This document shows positions 23,056 to 35,684 of a stretch of 64,000 nucleotides of DNA, in pieces (position 1 is the first letter of the stretch; each line of letters begins with the position of its first letter). The stretch is from positions 1,370,070 to 1,434,069 of the forward strand of contig MU004236.1 in NCBI GenBank assembly GCA_010405405.1, written 5' to 3'. A model generated the notes under the pieces. The model was not told the DNA's origin. It saw only the letters and a program-made list of their open reading frames with translations, and made no database searches. Source of the stretch: Microthyrium microscopicum (lineage: Eukaryota > Ascomycota > Dothideomycetes > Microthyriales > Microthyriaceae). A program made the position numbers and the translations under genes.

Positions 23056-26000
23056 ATGGCCGGACCTACGTTGAGGCCAAGGGCTTCGCTTTGGCAATGG
23101 GTCATTTTACTACTCTCTTCATATGCTCTTGCTGCACCCCAGTACCAAGAACCAAACGCTTTAATAGCCGCAAGACAACCGCAAATCACCCCTGCGCCTG
23201 ATAAGCGTCGTGTCCACCAGAAGCTTGGCCTGCACAAAAGAGATCAAGTCTGGGTTGGATCTTGGACCTCATTGGGCTGCATCCAGAACACTTATGGGAA
23301 TATGGCGCCATTGAGTCCCATTGATTCTGTACTTCACACACCAGGACCAGACGGGGATGTAGCTACCACGGTCTATGACCATGACTTAGTGGTCCCGGAA
23401 TACTGTCAAAGCGTTTGCCAGCAGTACTTCTTCACTTATTGTGCCGCTCAGGAAGGAGGGAATTGCTACGGAGGCAATGACTTCAACTCTGGTATCCAAA
23501 GTCTTGCTACCGCTGTCGACGGCACCTGTGATAGTTACGATTGTGCTGGAGACCCCCAACGGAAATGTGGGGATCATTTTAATGCAGTCTTCTACTCATT
23601 CGATGGAGTTCACACGCCTAATCTGACTTCCACCACGGGTTGGCAAGAAGTTGGTTGCTTCACTGCCAGTGGCAATCCCAACGACGTAGGTCACGTCTTG
23701 GATGGGCCAAGCACCTTAGGTCAACCGATGGATGCTTCAATCTGCGCTAGCTTTGCCAGCTCCCTCAACGTCAACGGTGACCCAGGCACTGCTGGATCAA
23801 TCTCTTATTTCAATCTCAACTATCAGCAGGAATGCACCGTAGGATCATCCCAAGTTCTTCCACTATATCAGACTCAGGTTCATAGTCTTTATTGCAGTCT
23901 CGGCTGTTTCACGGCAGGTAACAATGTTAGCTTCGCAACAGATGGATCATACCAAGGCGACTATTGTGGTGGACCTAACTTCAGAATGAATCTTTACACT
24001 TACTTATCGGCACCTGGAACAGGTAAGTCTTCTTATCGTTTCTCAATTTCCTCCATTTCATCGCATCATCTCGATGTTCCCGCTTTCAAAAGACAAGTAG
24101 GGGCAACCTCTGTAACCTGTAACGCTTTTTGTCCATCAGGGACAGTTACAGCGTCTGCTCCTAACTGTCTTTTAAATGCGGACAACAGCAAATGCTGGAA
24201 AGCATATTTTGTGTCATGCACCAATATCCTCAACATGGCCGGATATACTACATATCCCATTTCCTACGTGTGTCCTAGCTCTACTGCATCTGCATCCTTC
24301 TCCATTTCTCCTACATCTTCGCGTCCGTCCTCTTCTTCTTCTCCCGTTGCTTCAAGTTCTTTACCCTCTTCTTCTGTGATTTCTTCAAGTTCGCGGTCAA
24401 CTTCTGTCATATCCAGCTTTTTGTCATCCTTATCGGTTGCCTCGTCGAGTTTGCGAGCATCGTCTTCTATACCTTCAAGCTCTTCTCCTCCCTTGAGCTC
24501 TTTCATATCTTCCAGTGTTTCCATAACTGCGAGCTCTTCCGTCCCTCAGAGCTCGTCTACTCTTCCAAGCCTTTCTGTTTCTGCAAGCTCTATTCCTTTT
24601 TCTTCTATTTCTTCTTCGCTGGGTACTAGTGCACCAAGCTCCAGCTTGGTCTCCTCTTTGCCATTGTCTTCGTCATCGGCATCGCCATCAGCATCATTAT
24701 TAGCATCACCCCCAGCAAGTTCGTCGGCATCAATGTCAGCTTCCGCACCGGTATCTGCTTCGATATCAGCTTCGGCATCTACTGTGATATCAGCTTCGGT
24801 ATCAGCTTCGGCATCGGCTTCGATGTCAGCGTCAACATCAGTTCTGGTCTCGGTATCAGCATCGACACCGATGCCACAGGTTTCGAGCTCTCTGATGACC
24901 AGCCCCCCGGCGAGTTCGAGTGTAACAACATCCATCGGAGGATCCTATACTCTCGGATCCGCGAGCAGTCCTCTAGCCTCATCTCCAATACTGGTATCTT
25001 CGTCAGTTCAAAGCTCTCTCCCAGGCACATCAAGCCTGGCTTTGGTTTCAATCTTAAGCTCTACTGGAAGCTCGTCCACATCATGGATAACACTCATCTC
25101 TCAACCTGTTTCTACCGCAACGACTTCATACCAGACTGAAAATTCTGCCCTCGGCTCTTCCAGTGTTGCTTTGAGCTCTAGCTTACCTGTACCGACTGGA
25201 AGCTCGTCAGTTTTGGGATTGACCGGCAGCTCCCATATGTCATCTCCTATGATGTCTACGTCTCTTTTGGTGTTTTCATCTTCTTTGATGTCTTCATCAC
25301 CATTTCCCACTGGAACTTCGTCGGTTTTAGGTATGACAAGTAGTCTCCAGGAATCGTCTGCCGTAGTATCTTCGTCACAGCTTCCGAGTTTATCAGCCGC
25401 TTCTTCAAGCCAGGCTTTGAGCCCGAGCCTGCTTTCGACTATTGGAAGTAGCTTTTCATCCGGAGCATCAAGCACTTCCCAAACGCCGTCTGCAATATTG
25501 GCTTCATCATCACAAGGGCAAAGCCCCGTGCTTGTTACCTCGAATGTCGTTGTTGTCTCGAACCAGGTCCCATCAAGTGGTAGTTCCCTAGCTTCGGGTT
25601 CGACATGGACTTCATCACAGGGTGAAGGCTCTATTCTTTCTTCCAGCATAGCCTTGACATCAAGCTACCATATGCCCGGTATTAGTAACATGGCTTCATC
25701 TTCACCTCTAGAACCATCTTCAGTGGTCTTGTATAGTTCAGCTCTGTCTTCGAGCACCCTTTTGGCTTCGAGCAACCTTCCGGCGTCGAGTGCCCTTCCA
25801 GCTTTTAGTACCCTTCCAGCTTCGAGTAGTCTTCCGGCTTCGAGCAGTCTTCCGGCTTCGAGTAGTCTTCCGGCTTCGAATAGTCTTCCGGCTTCGAATA
25901 GTCTTCCGGCTTCGAGCACCTTTCTGGCTTCGAGCACCTTTCTGGCAAGTGGCAACTCCGTGGCTGTCTCTACAACTCCGTTATCGTCTTCAGCCATGTC

Positions 26001-29000
26001 ATCTTTGGCGTCTTTGACCTCCGGCTTTCTTTCACCTAGTGGCGGCTCTTTGACTCTTTCCGAAATAGCACCATCATTCTCGGCTGCCTCAAGTTTGTTC
26101 TACTCAAGTAGTAGTTTTGTAGTACCGCCAACAACTTTGACAGCATCCACATATGTGCCAGTCATGAGCTCCGTTGGTTCCTTGACCAGTGTAGAGAGTA
26201 CCACCTTCTTCAGCGTGGTCTCCAGTGTACAGCATACCTCCGTACCTTCCGGGTCTATCATTGAATCTTCAATTTCGAGCTTTGTTGCTACGAGCAGCAG
26301 TGCTCTTCCACAGCTCTCGAATCCTTCTGACGACGCAGCGGCTACTCCATTGCCATCGTCTATGAGCTATCTTGAGATCGTGGGGAGCAGTAGTGTACTT
26401 ACCCTGCTGAGCACGCAACCGGCTACGTCCAGCCTAGGCATGTCGGAAATGTCATCAAGCTTCAGTCAAATCTTACTCGCAGGCAGCAGCAGCGTTCTAC
26501 CATCCAGTAGTGTCGCAATTTCTTCGGAGTTCACGATGCCATTCACATCACCGAGTACAACTGGAGGACCTCTTGCCTTGTTGTCATCGAGTCTAGTGAT
26601 GTCCTCCAGTTCGCCAGTGGTTTCAGTGTCCGGTCCAACGTCATCGCATGCTGAGCCTAGCTCATCTTTGGAGACCTCCAGCTATGTAGATGTAGTGGCC
26701 AGTACAAACTTGGTAATATCGTCAACACTGGAATCTTCGTTAATACCCGGAAGCTCTGAACAGTCTCTCTCGTCCTATTCTCCGACGGAAACCTCAAGCT
26801 TAGTGGTTTTGAGTCCTACTTCAGTCGACTCATCCGCAATAACGAGCCCCTCTGCCTCTCAAGCTTCCATTAGCTTCACTGCCATAGTTCCATTAGTCAG
26901 TTCTGCGCTGACGACTTCCGAGAACCCTTCGATGTTACCTGTGTCGACTGGGAGCATGATGCCCGCAAAGTCAGATTTTGAATCTAGCAGTTTTGTGGGT
27001 ATCCATGCTTTGAGTAGCACAATCTTGATATTTGGTTCTGACAGCTCGATTGAACCCTCTGGCGACACCTCATCCATGATTTCTATTGATATATCGACCA
27101 CAGCCGGCTTGGTGTTGAGTGGTGCAAGCACTACATCTTCAATCCCAGATATATCAGTGCCGTCTACCTTAAGCGATTCCGGTTCTCCGTCGCCATCGCT
27201 GTCTGGCACAGTTGCAACAACGTCAGAATCAGCCTCACAACTGCTGCCACTGTCTAGCCTTGCCGAATTGCCATCGTCTGTTGAGAATCCATCAGACACG
27301 ACCACTTCAAGTCCTCCATCGACTCCACTTGCAACGCCAAACGAGCTATCAACAGCCCTCCTCGAAAGCATGCCACCCATCAGCACGCAACTGGTAGTGC
27401 CAACATCGGTGTCGAGCCTTTCGTTTGACACCCTTACTGTCCAGTTGACTGCCACATCTGAGGCTAATCTGGTCCTAAGTTCGCTTAATGAAGTCGCTTC
27501 CCCATCAAGCGGCATCCTTACCTCGGTCACAGATTTGTCGAGCATCTTTCTGGAGACAGTTTTGGCTTCAGAACCTAGCCTCTCAACTTCCAGTGTGGTA
27601 TCAACCAATTCTGTGTCTGTCGACTCCGTGGTTCTTATGTCTTTAATAGTGCCATCTGAAAGCGGTATATCCTCATTTGCCTCGACAGCGAGCATTGTAC
27701 TCTCTCTTGCTGGCCCTGAAACTACGTCGAGTCTTGTTCCACCGATCTTATCAAGCATTAGTGTTTTGGATGAGGCAAGTAGTGAGAGTTCAGTTCACTA
27801 TTCAATGTCGTCTTCCGACGGCTTATCTGCGGCAGGCTCTGCAGAAGCTAGCATTTCAGATATCAGTGAGAGGTCGACCAGTGCAGAGCTATCAGCAATC
27901 ACCAGCTCTATCCTAGTCACCGTCTCGGAAAGGAGCAGCACCGAAGAGGCCAGTGGCTCTTTAACTTTCAACTCTCTGCAACCGACTGAACTTTTAGCCT
28001 CAGTTCTGAGTTCTTCGGAAGCGGAGGTTGGCGAGTCATCGGCTAGCGAACAGACTTCAGCGATTACCAGCTCTACGATGGTCACCGGTTTAGAGATTAC
28101 TGGTACCCAAGAGGCTAGTAGCTCTGTGGCATCATCCTCTCTTCTATCAATCGATGTATTAGCTTCGGTTCTGAGCTTTGTCTCCCTTGAAGTGACGCTC
28201 ACGAGCCAGCTTAGTTCCCTGACCGCCACTTCACAATCAAGTGGCTCCACAATGGACTCCGACCTGTCGTCGTTTTCGTCAACGAGAAACACCGCCGTTC
28301 GAAACCCGCATAATCAACCACTAGTTGTCGCCCAGGACTCGTCTCAATCTGATACAGGCATCAATTCCCCTCCAGAGTCATCATATGAAATCAGTACTGG
28401 GTCGCCCTCGACGGCTACTATTACTTTCATAACGTCCGTCAGTGTGCAGCCAGAGACGCTGTCCGCGAGTTCGGCCTCGATTGCGTCAATATCAACTCAT
28501 GGAACCGATGCAGCTTTCAGTGCTTCAGCCAGTACAAACTCTGTGTCCATCCTTACAACTGATGTTGCTTCGTCGAGCGATATGCCGATGCAGTTTACCT
28601 CCGTTACAATTCAAGTGTCGTCAAACTCGGACAACTTCCAGGCCTCAATCTCTGAAGCCACTTCCGCTCTAGGAGACACGACATTGACCTTGAGTATTGC
28701 GAGCTCGGCTCCTGAATTGATGTCGTCTGTGTTGACACTCTCAGCCGAGGCGGTTACTTCCGAAGCGTCTTTGTTGACAAGTCGGACATTACTCGGCGAA
28801 GTCTCTTCACCGAGTTTATCTTCTGACGCTGCTACACTGACGGCTAGACAACCGACTTCTAGTGTGTCATTGAACATAGACTTGGAGCTATTGACCTCTA
28901 CTATGCTCACATCCACGACGACAGTTTTTGGCTACGACGGCACTGAGCCGTACAGTAGTAGTGCTGAAGCGTCTATCAGGGGGTCATTGAACAGTAATGA

Positions 29001-32000
29001 CGATGTTTCGTACACGTCTGAGTTCGGAACATCGTCTTCCGATTTGACCTTTATGACCTCTGAGCTCCTCAGTCAGGCTCAGCCAAATGATACATCTATC
29101 ATGTCGATTCTTTCAGCCACGGATTGGTTGTCTGCTGAATCCTCTACGATCATTGAGTTTACCAGAACTCTATCCACTCTTTGGACAGAGACCGATGATT
29201 TTACCACTCTAACGAGCGCGAATACTGGTCTGGAGTCCTCAACGTTCATCACATCTGTTGAGTCATCGACTGCTCCTCTTGATTCCATGGCTACAAGCAT
29301 GATGACCGTCCAGACTTCGGCTGACACTGCCAGCGAGTCGAACTTGTCAGGTTCGTCTTCTGTGGAGACACCTTTTTCCAGCTTATCCGACTTGCGCAGT
29401 GGAACTTCCTCAGATGATGGCTCGGTGCTGCCCACTAGTACGACGAGTCTGGGTGCTTCCACTTCTACCGATCTATTGTCGGCTTTGTCTGTCTCTACTG
29501 CCGATTCAGCTTCTTCTGTCGAACTTCCGCCGACCAGTTTCTTCTCACCAAGTGCTGCTTCAACGGCATCATCATTTGAGACCTCTTTTACGAAAAGTAG
29601 TGACTCTTCTGGAAGTTCATCTCTGATGTCCACGTTCGATAGCGAGGCGTCGTCCGCGATTTCTCCGTCCGGGGACCTTCTCATGATTTCCTTGATAGAG
29701 ACATCCCCAACGGTGCTCTCTGATACCTCAACGATCGCTTCATTTTCTGCGACCCCCCCAGATGTGCCATCTATCACATTGTGGTCCTCTGGATTGTCCA
29801 CAACATCGCAACTGTCTGAGATATCTTCCACGCTAATATCTCAGATCTCGTCAAGCATAAGTGCTGCTTCTTTATTAGAGCTGTCCTCTGCAACATCTTC
29901 CGAGATCACTCTAGAGTCTACGGCAGGACAAAGTTCGACATCAGCTAGCCAGAATACAAATGCTGGCTCATTCCTCATCTCGTCTTTGTCGCTGTCGACG
30001 ACGAGTAGTGCCACCGACATGATAGTGTCCACCTCAGAAAAACCTGATTCCTCTGAATCCACAGGAACAACAGAATTAGGCTCCACAAAATTCTCAACAT
30101 CTCTTAATTCAGTGGCTTTCTCGGTATCGCCTAGCCAAGAGACAACGTTCTCGACATCTACTCTTCGTTTGAGTCCTGGGGACTCGATTACGTCCTCATC
30201 TTACCCTGAAATCATATCAAGCTCTTCACGCATTTCGTCTCTAGATGATTCTATCCTGAGATCGGCTTTCGCTAGTTCTGGCAGCAGTAGCAGCGAGGAT
30301 ATATCGGGATGGTCGTCGTTCTCGCCAGGTGCTAGTGGCGTTAGCTTATCGACGTTTCCTTCCCGCTCTGAGATTAGCTCGCTCAGCGTTCTTAGTTCTT
30401 CCAGCGATGTTGTCAGCTCGTCTGAAGTCTCCATGAGTGCTCCTCTAACTTCAACTGATGTTAGTTCATTCGAACCCAACTCAAGTGTGGCACCATCGAG
30501 CTCCGGTACTGAGTTGTCTAGCACTGTGACAACTTCATCCGAAGCCAGTGCATCTGCTGCGGTAGCAAGCTCTGATGTTGCTTCTGCGATCAACTCAACA
30601 AGTCCTTTGACTTCTTCATTTTTTGAGGGCAGCTCTTCGCCAACCAGTGCCACGATTTCAACAGTACTGGATTTCAGCCCATCTTATCTACCAAGCAGCT
30701 CTGACACTAGCTTGTCTACGAGCTCTATGGTGTCTTCAACCCTCGACATCAGCAGTTCTAGCAGTTTAAGCAGCTCCGAAGTCACTATCCATAGCAGCAC
30801 TTCTCAAGCTGCTACTAGCTCGGTGCTACCTACAAGCTCCGAGCTTGATTCTTCGTCTTGGTCTAGCATCGAGACGCAGACTGTTGTATTTGACTCCTCG
30901 GCTCCACTCGAGAGTACTAGTACAGGCAACTTGCCACCATATTCATATTCCTCTGCGGCCAATACTACCCAAAGTCTAGCGAAGACTTCAGGATCCTCCG
31001 AAATCATAGCTTCTGTGTCAATACTGTCAACCTCGATTTCTTCTTTTTCTGCTGTTATATTTTCGTCCAATACAGAAACACATATCTCGTCAATCGAATC
31101 CACTGTGGCAGGATTGAGCACCAGCAGCCTGATCTCAAGTCTGCCATTTTCTTCCCTAGATTCAAGCATGAACCTTACCTATGCATTGTCGACTGGAACA
31201 TCTTCCATAGACAATGCCGTCAGCTCATCTGAATCTAGTACGGGATCGAGTTCGAAGAACGGAAACCCTCGTTTCTCTGTCCTCGCCCATGGCATTGGGG
31301 TTCAGCAGCCTGCCCTCAGTTCTGCCATGTCGACAACAGGATTCAGTCTCGAAAGCGTCACATCTTCCAACTCGAGGAGTGTAGCTGTTAATCCATCTTC
31401 GAGTTTCGAAACTCGTACAAGTAGCGAGTCGCAGATTTCTCCGAGTACAGATACTCCGATATCTCCTGCGACTTCTACGATGGCAGACAGCTCATCTGCA
31501 GAAACCCAGTCTGTACCTGCATCCACGTTCACAACGATGTTTCATGTCACTACACAATCATCAACTACCACTTCAACTGCTCTGAACATATTTTCCTCAT
31601 CCAGCACATACTCTGCCTCAATCCCAACAGCATCCAGTTTAGAATCCTCAACTAATACAGCCACACCAGTTTCCGCAACCGTCACGACGTCCAGTCTGCC
31701 AGATAGCTCAACCGTAACAAGTTCAGATGCGTCCTTGCCAACGTCCTCAGGTAAGTCTATTCTCTTGTATTCTCCTGCCCAATATCCCCAATATCCCAAC
31801 ATCCTTTGTTTCAGCAAATTCGCCATCAGCATCCCTTACATCGTCTTCAGCGGACTCGAGTTCCAGCTCCGAGGATTCCAGCTCCATTACTTCCTCCGAC
31901 ACTAGCACTGCTACCAGCTCGGATATCACATCAAGCGTAACTTCCTCCGACGTCAGCACTGCTACCAGTTCGGATATCACATCAAGCGCAACTTCCTCCG

Positions 32001-35000
32001 ACGTGAGCTCTGATTCTAGCTCCGACATCATATCGAGCGCTACAACTTCCTCCGACGTAAGCTCTGATTCTAGCTCCGACATTACGTCAAGCGCCACTTC
32101 CTCCGACGTGAGCTCTGATTCTAGCTCCGACATCACATCGAGCGCTACAACTTCCTCTGATGTTAGCTCTACCAGTTCGGATATCACATCAAGCGCAACA
32201 TCCTCCGACATGAGCTCTGATTCTAGCTCCGATGTCACATCGAGCGCAACATCCTCGGACGTGAGCTCTGATTCTAGCTCTGATATTACATCGAGCGCAA
32301 CATCCTCCGACGTCAGCTCTACTAGCTCCGACATGACATCGAGCGCAACATCGTCCGACGTGAGCTCTGATTCTAGCTCCGATATGACATCGAGCGCAAC
32401 ATCCTCCGACGTCAGCTCCACTAGCTCCGACATGACATCGAGCGCAACATCGTCCGACGTGAGCTCTGATTCTAGCTCCGATATGACATCGAGCGCAACA
32501 TCCTCTGATGTTAGCTCTACTAGCTCCGATATGACATCGAGCGCAACATCGTCCGACGTGAGCTCTGATTCTAGCTCCGATATTACATCGAGCGCAACAT
32601 CCTCTGATGTTAGCTCTACCAGTTCGGATTTCACATCAAGCACAACATCATCCGATGTCAGCTCTACTAGTTCGGATATCACATCAAGCGCAACATCGTC
32701 CGACGTGAGCTCTACTAGTTCAGATATCACATCGAGCGCAGCAGCATCTTCAAGCTCCGATATTAGTTCTACGATTCCAAGCAGTACAGCAACCAGCAGC
32801 TTGGATATCAGCAGTTCCTCGAGTGTTTCCTCTTCTTTATCGTCATCTGATGTGACTGGCTCAGCGTCTTTGTCCAGCTCAGCCACTTCTTCCGATCTTT
32901 CAAGCTCAACAACCAGCATAGCAACCGCTACCAGTTCTGTTACATCCTCAGATGTGTCCAGCTCACTCACAAGCTCGGCACTTCCAAGTTCTTCAGACTC
33001 TTCAAGCCTCCCTTCTAACACGGTGTCTTCAGCGCTATCTTCAGCGACTAGCTCTGCAGCGTCGTCTTTACCAAGCAGCTCAAGCAGCATTCTCACAAGC
33101 TCCGCTACTAGCTCCGAAGTCTCAAGCTCCACAAGTTCTGGTATCTCAAGTTCCATCACTAGCTCCGCCACAAGCTCAGCTGTCACGAGTTCTGCTATCT
33201 CAAGCTCTCCGAGCCCGTCTGCTTCTATCTCGAGTTCAGTCGCAGCATCTTCGTCCTCAGGCGTCAGCTCCAGTCCATCCGCCGCTGCCTCGAGTTCGAT
33301 TGCAGCATCTTCGTCCGTAGGGGTCAGCTCAAGTCCATCTGCTTCCATCTCGAGTTCAATCGCAGCTTCTTCGTCAGTAGGGGTCAGCCCCAGTCCATCT
33401 GCCTCCATCTCGAGTTCGATTGCAGCGTCTTCGTCCGTAGGGGTCAGCTCCAGTCCATCTGCCTCCATCTCGAGTTCAATTCCAGCTTCTTCGTCCATCG
33501 GCGTCAGCTCCAGTCTATCAGCTCCTGTCTCGACTTCAGCTCCAGGCTCTTCAACGACATCCTCTCAGTTCTCGTCTCCAGTCGTTGTCGCGTCGTCGTC
33601 AATTGCATCGACTAGCGTGCTGACGAGCACTTCTTCAGGTTCCCCAAGCGCAAGCGTTGTATCGTCCAGTATTATATCATCTTCCTCGCTTGTATCCCCA
33701 TCCCCGAGCGTGATATCGTCAAGCGTTGTCGCATCATCATCAAGCATGATGGCCTCTCCTTCAGCATCATCCGGTACGTAATTGACGGGAAATTTATCCT
33801 GAGCCCCTTGCATCGGATGCGCTGAGCGCAAAAATCATGGATCTGTACTGACGTCCTTTAGCTCAATTAAGCAGCATCGCTTCGAGCCCAATCGCTTCTA
33901 GTGTAGTCTCTTCTGTTGCTGAATCATCTAGCTTGGCGACTTCGTCCCTGGCATCAAGCCCTGTGGTTTCCAGCTCTTTGGCTCCAAGTCCCTCGCCACA
34001 ATTAAGCTCAAGTCCCATTGTCAGCCCATCTTCTAGCCTGGTGGCAAGCAGTCCAGTCGCGAGCAGCTCAGTTGCAAGCAGCCCAGTCGCCAGTAGCCCG
34101 GTTGCCAGTAGCCCGGTTGCCAGTAGCCCGGTTGCCAGTAGCCCGGTTGCCAGTAGCCCGGTTGCCAGTAGCCCGGTTGCCAGTAGCCTAGTCGCCAGCA
34201 GCCCAGTTGCCAGTAGCTCAGACACCAGTAGCTCAGCAGCGAGCAGCGAGCAGGTATCCAGTCCTGTGGCAAGCAGTCCAGTTGCCAGCAGCCCAGTCGC
34301 CAGTAGCCTAGTCGCCAGCAGCCCAGTTGCCAGTAGCGAAGACACCAGTAGCTCAGCAGCGAGCAGCGAGCAGGTATCCAGCCCCGTGGCAAGCAGTCCA
34401 GCTGGTGTCTCCAGCTCCGCGGGAATATCAAGCAGTCCGATGGCAGTATCTAGTACTCCTAGTTCACCGACAAGTAATGAACAACCACCACCTAGCATTG
34501 GATCCATCAGCGTAATCATCGAGTCCTCGCCGACTCCGACATCCACCATAAGCTCATCAACAGTGGATCAATCGGCCGTTGATACAGCCTTTTCCTCAGC
34601 CACTACTGATGGACCTGTCTCAGTTATTGCTGGTAGTGCAGGCCCAACTCTGTAAGTTTCCATCTTCAATGCTTTGCAGGAGTCTTTAGCTAATATTTTC
34701 TGCAGTGGATTCTCTCCTACCGACGGCGCTACCACAGCCGCTGCAACTGTCGCTATTCCTGATGAAGTACCAACTACTCAACCAGCAAGCTTCCAAGGTC
34801 TATTGACCATAGTTGGTTTGAATACTCCAGCTAGCGCAGCGCCGACTGTAAGCGCAACGCAAACTTCCACCGAGGCGCCAGCTTCAAGCGTACAGCCAGT
34901 AAAGAAGCGTGAGGCGGCTGTTCACAATGTGGTCGCCAAAAAGCAGCAAGTCGCTAAAGCGCGACGAGCTGTTGACAAGGCTGCACAGTTTGTGGCTAGA

Positions 35001-35684
35001 GCCGTCATCGACCAGCTTGCCAAGAGGCAAAATGGACCTGGACAAGACCCAACCCATTGCTACTTCCTCATCCTGGTCGACAATGTGACTGTGTATGAGT
35101 TGGACTTGAACACTGTCACAGTTGGTGATCCGGTCGCCTTCAACACGTCAAGTTTCACGCCTGATGACAACTCGACCTCCGTTTTCGAAGAAAGCTGTCC
35201 ACCAGGTGTGCCGTATCCAGTCTTGAACGTCGCCAATCTACAACTCGTTAGTGGTCCCGCGGCGCCAAACGTGACCGATGTCTCTTCCACTCTAAGCAGC
35301 GATATTTCTACGCTCAGCGTCGATGCATCTTCCCCGATAAGCATTGCAGTCTCATCTCCGCTAAGCACCGATTCCGCGGTCATTAGTGGGCCAAGCATAA
35401 GCATTGGAAGCATAAGCGTGATCATAAACTCTGGAAGCGGCTCATTATCTGGATTCTCTACGGTTCCATCTTCTATACCGGCGTCGGTCTCTGCATCCCC
35501 TGGCCCATCGCTATCCACTGCGAGCTTTGATCCCTCCTCAAGCGCCTTGAGTCAGCTCTCTTCGGTGATGGCCTCGTCAACGTCCATGTGCCAACAGGTA
35601 TATGCCTATACGACAGTTACTGTCACGTCATACTCGACCATCTCGCCAGACCAGGTATCGTTGTATTCCAGCGTCATCATGTAG
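23056..35684 (+). CDS. Giant secreted Ser/Thr-rich mucin-like protein with WSC-like domains
   Basis: Five exons (23056-24022, 24101-31750, 31815-33773, 33862-34651, 34706-35684) sum to 12,345 nt, i.e. 4,114 aa. The start at 23056 gives a clean signal peptide (W-V-I-L-L-L-S-S-Y-A-L-A-A, cut near residue 27). A pro-region with K-R-R and H-K-R sites ends at residue 62. Two Cys-rich WSC-like domains follow (about 67-181 and 195-319; each has a G-C start and conserved C-x-G-x-x and C-G elements), then a third Cys cluster (C-N-A-F-C-P-S-G). About 3,300 residues of Ser/Thr/Ala follow, with four tandem arrays listed separately. Residues encoded at about 34,900-35,030 are strongly basic, and a small C-terminal domain with a few Cys ends in V-T-V-T-S-Y-S-T-I-S. 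No GPI-anchor signal is evident. WSC domains bind glycans, so a heavily O-glycosylated wall or matrix adhesin is the likely role; this is inference. All junctions keep frame; intron 1 (78 nt) has no in-frame stop and could be retained. Confidence 0.87.
25750..25955 (+). repeat. 18-bp coding tandem repeat (L-P-A-S-S-x), about 11 units
   Basis: Eleven consecutive six-residue units (mostly L-P-A-S-S-S, with N, T, A and F-L variants) are encoded by near-identical 18-mers such as gagtagtcttccggcttc. The central copies are almost exact; the outer ones are degenerate. It lies in exon 2 of the mucin gene. Confidence 0.9.
31880..32745 (+). repeat. 48/51-bp coding tandem array, about 17 units
   Basis: Units encode I/M-T-S-S-A-T-S-S-D-V-S-S followed by either D-S-S-S-D (51 bp) or T-S-S-D (48 bp). 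In 32330-32600 the two forms alternate as a 99-bp dimer whose copies are nearly identical. It occupies the start of exon 3 of the mucin gene. Confidence 0.9.
33205..33535 (+). repeat. 60-bp coding tandem repeat, 5-6 units
   Basis: Twenty-residue units of the form S-S-P-S-A-S-I-S-S-S-I-A-A-S-S-S-V-G-V-S. The 60-mers are close copies (for example tcgattgcagc followed by atcttcgtccgtag). The last copies diverge (S-L-S-A-P-V-S-T). It is near the end of exon 3 of the mucin gene. Confidence 0.9.
34036..34405 (+). repeat. 15-bp coding tandem repeat (S-P-V-A-S) with a larger duplication
   Basis: Runs of cagtagcccggttgc encode S-P-V-A-S about eight times without change at about 34090-34190. A larger block with S-S-A-A-S-S-E-Q-V-S-S occurs twice (about 34216-34260 and 34336-34380), so the array grew at two scales. 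It lies in exon 4 of the mucin gene. Confidence 0.9.

Noticed and set aside
26859-30653. Several long minus-strand ORFs (up to about 300 codons) across the mucin exon 2
   Set aside because: Same cause: Ser/Thr codon usage on the plus strand avoids reverse stops. The sequences are low complexity with no domain.
31747-33498. 583-codon minus-strand ORF, Glu/Leu/Ala-rich
   Set aside because: It is the mirror of the Ser/Asp-repeat codons of the mucin gene; the repeat has no stops on the reverse strand. It has no start context or independent features.
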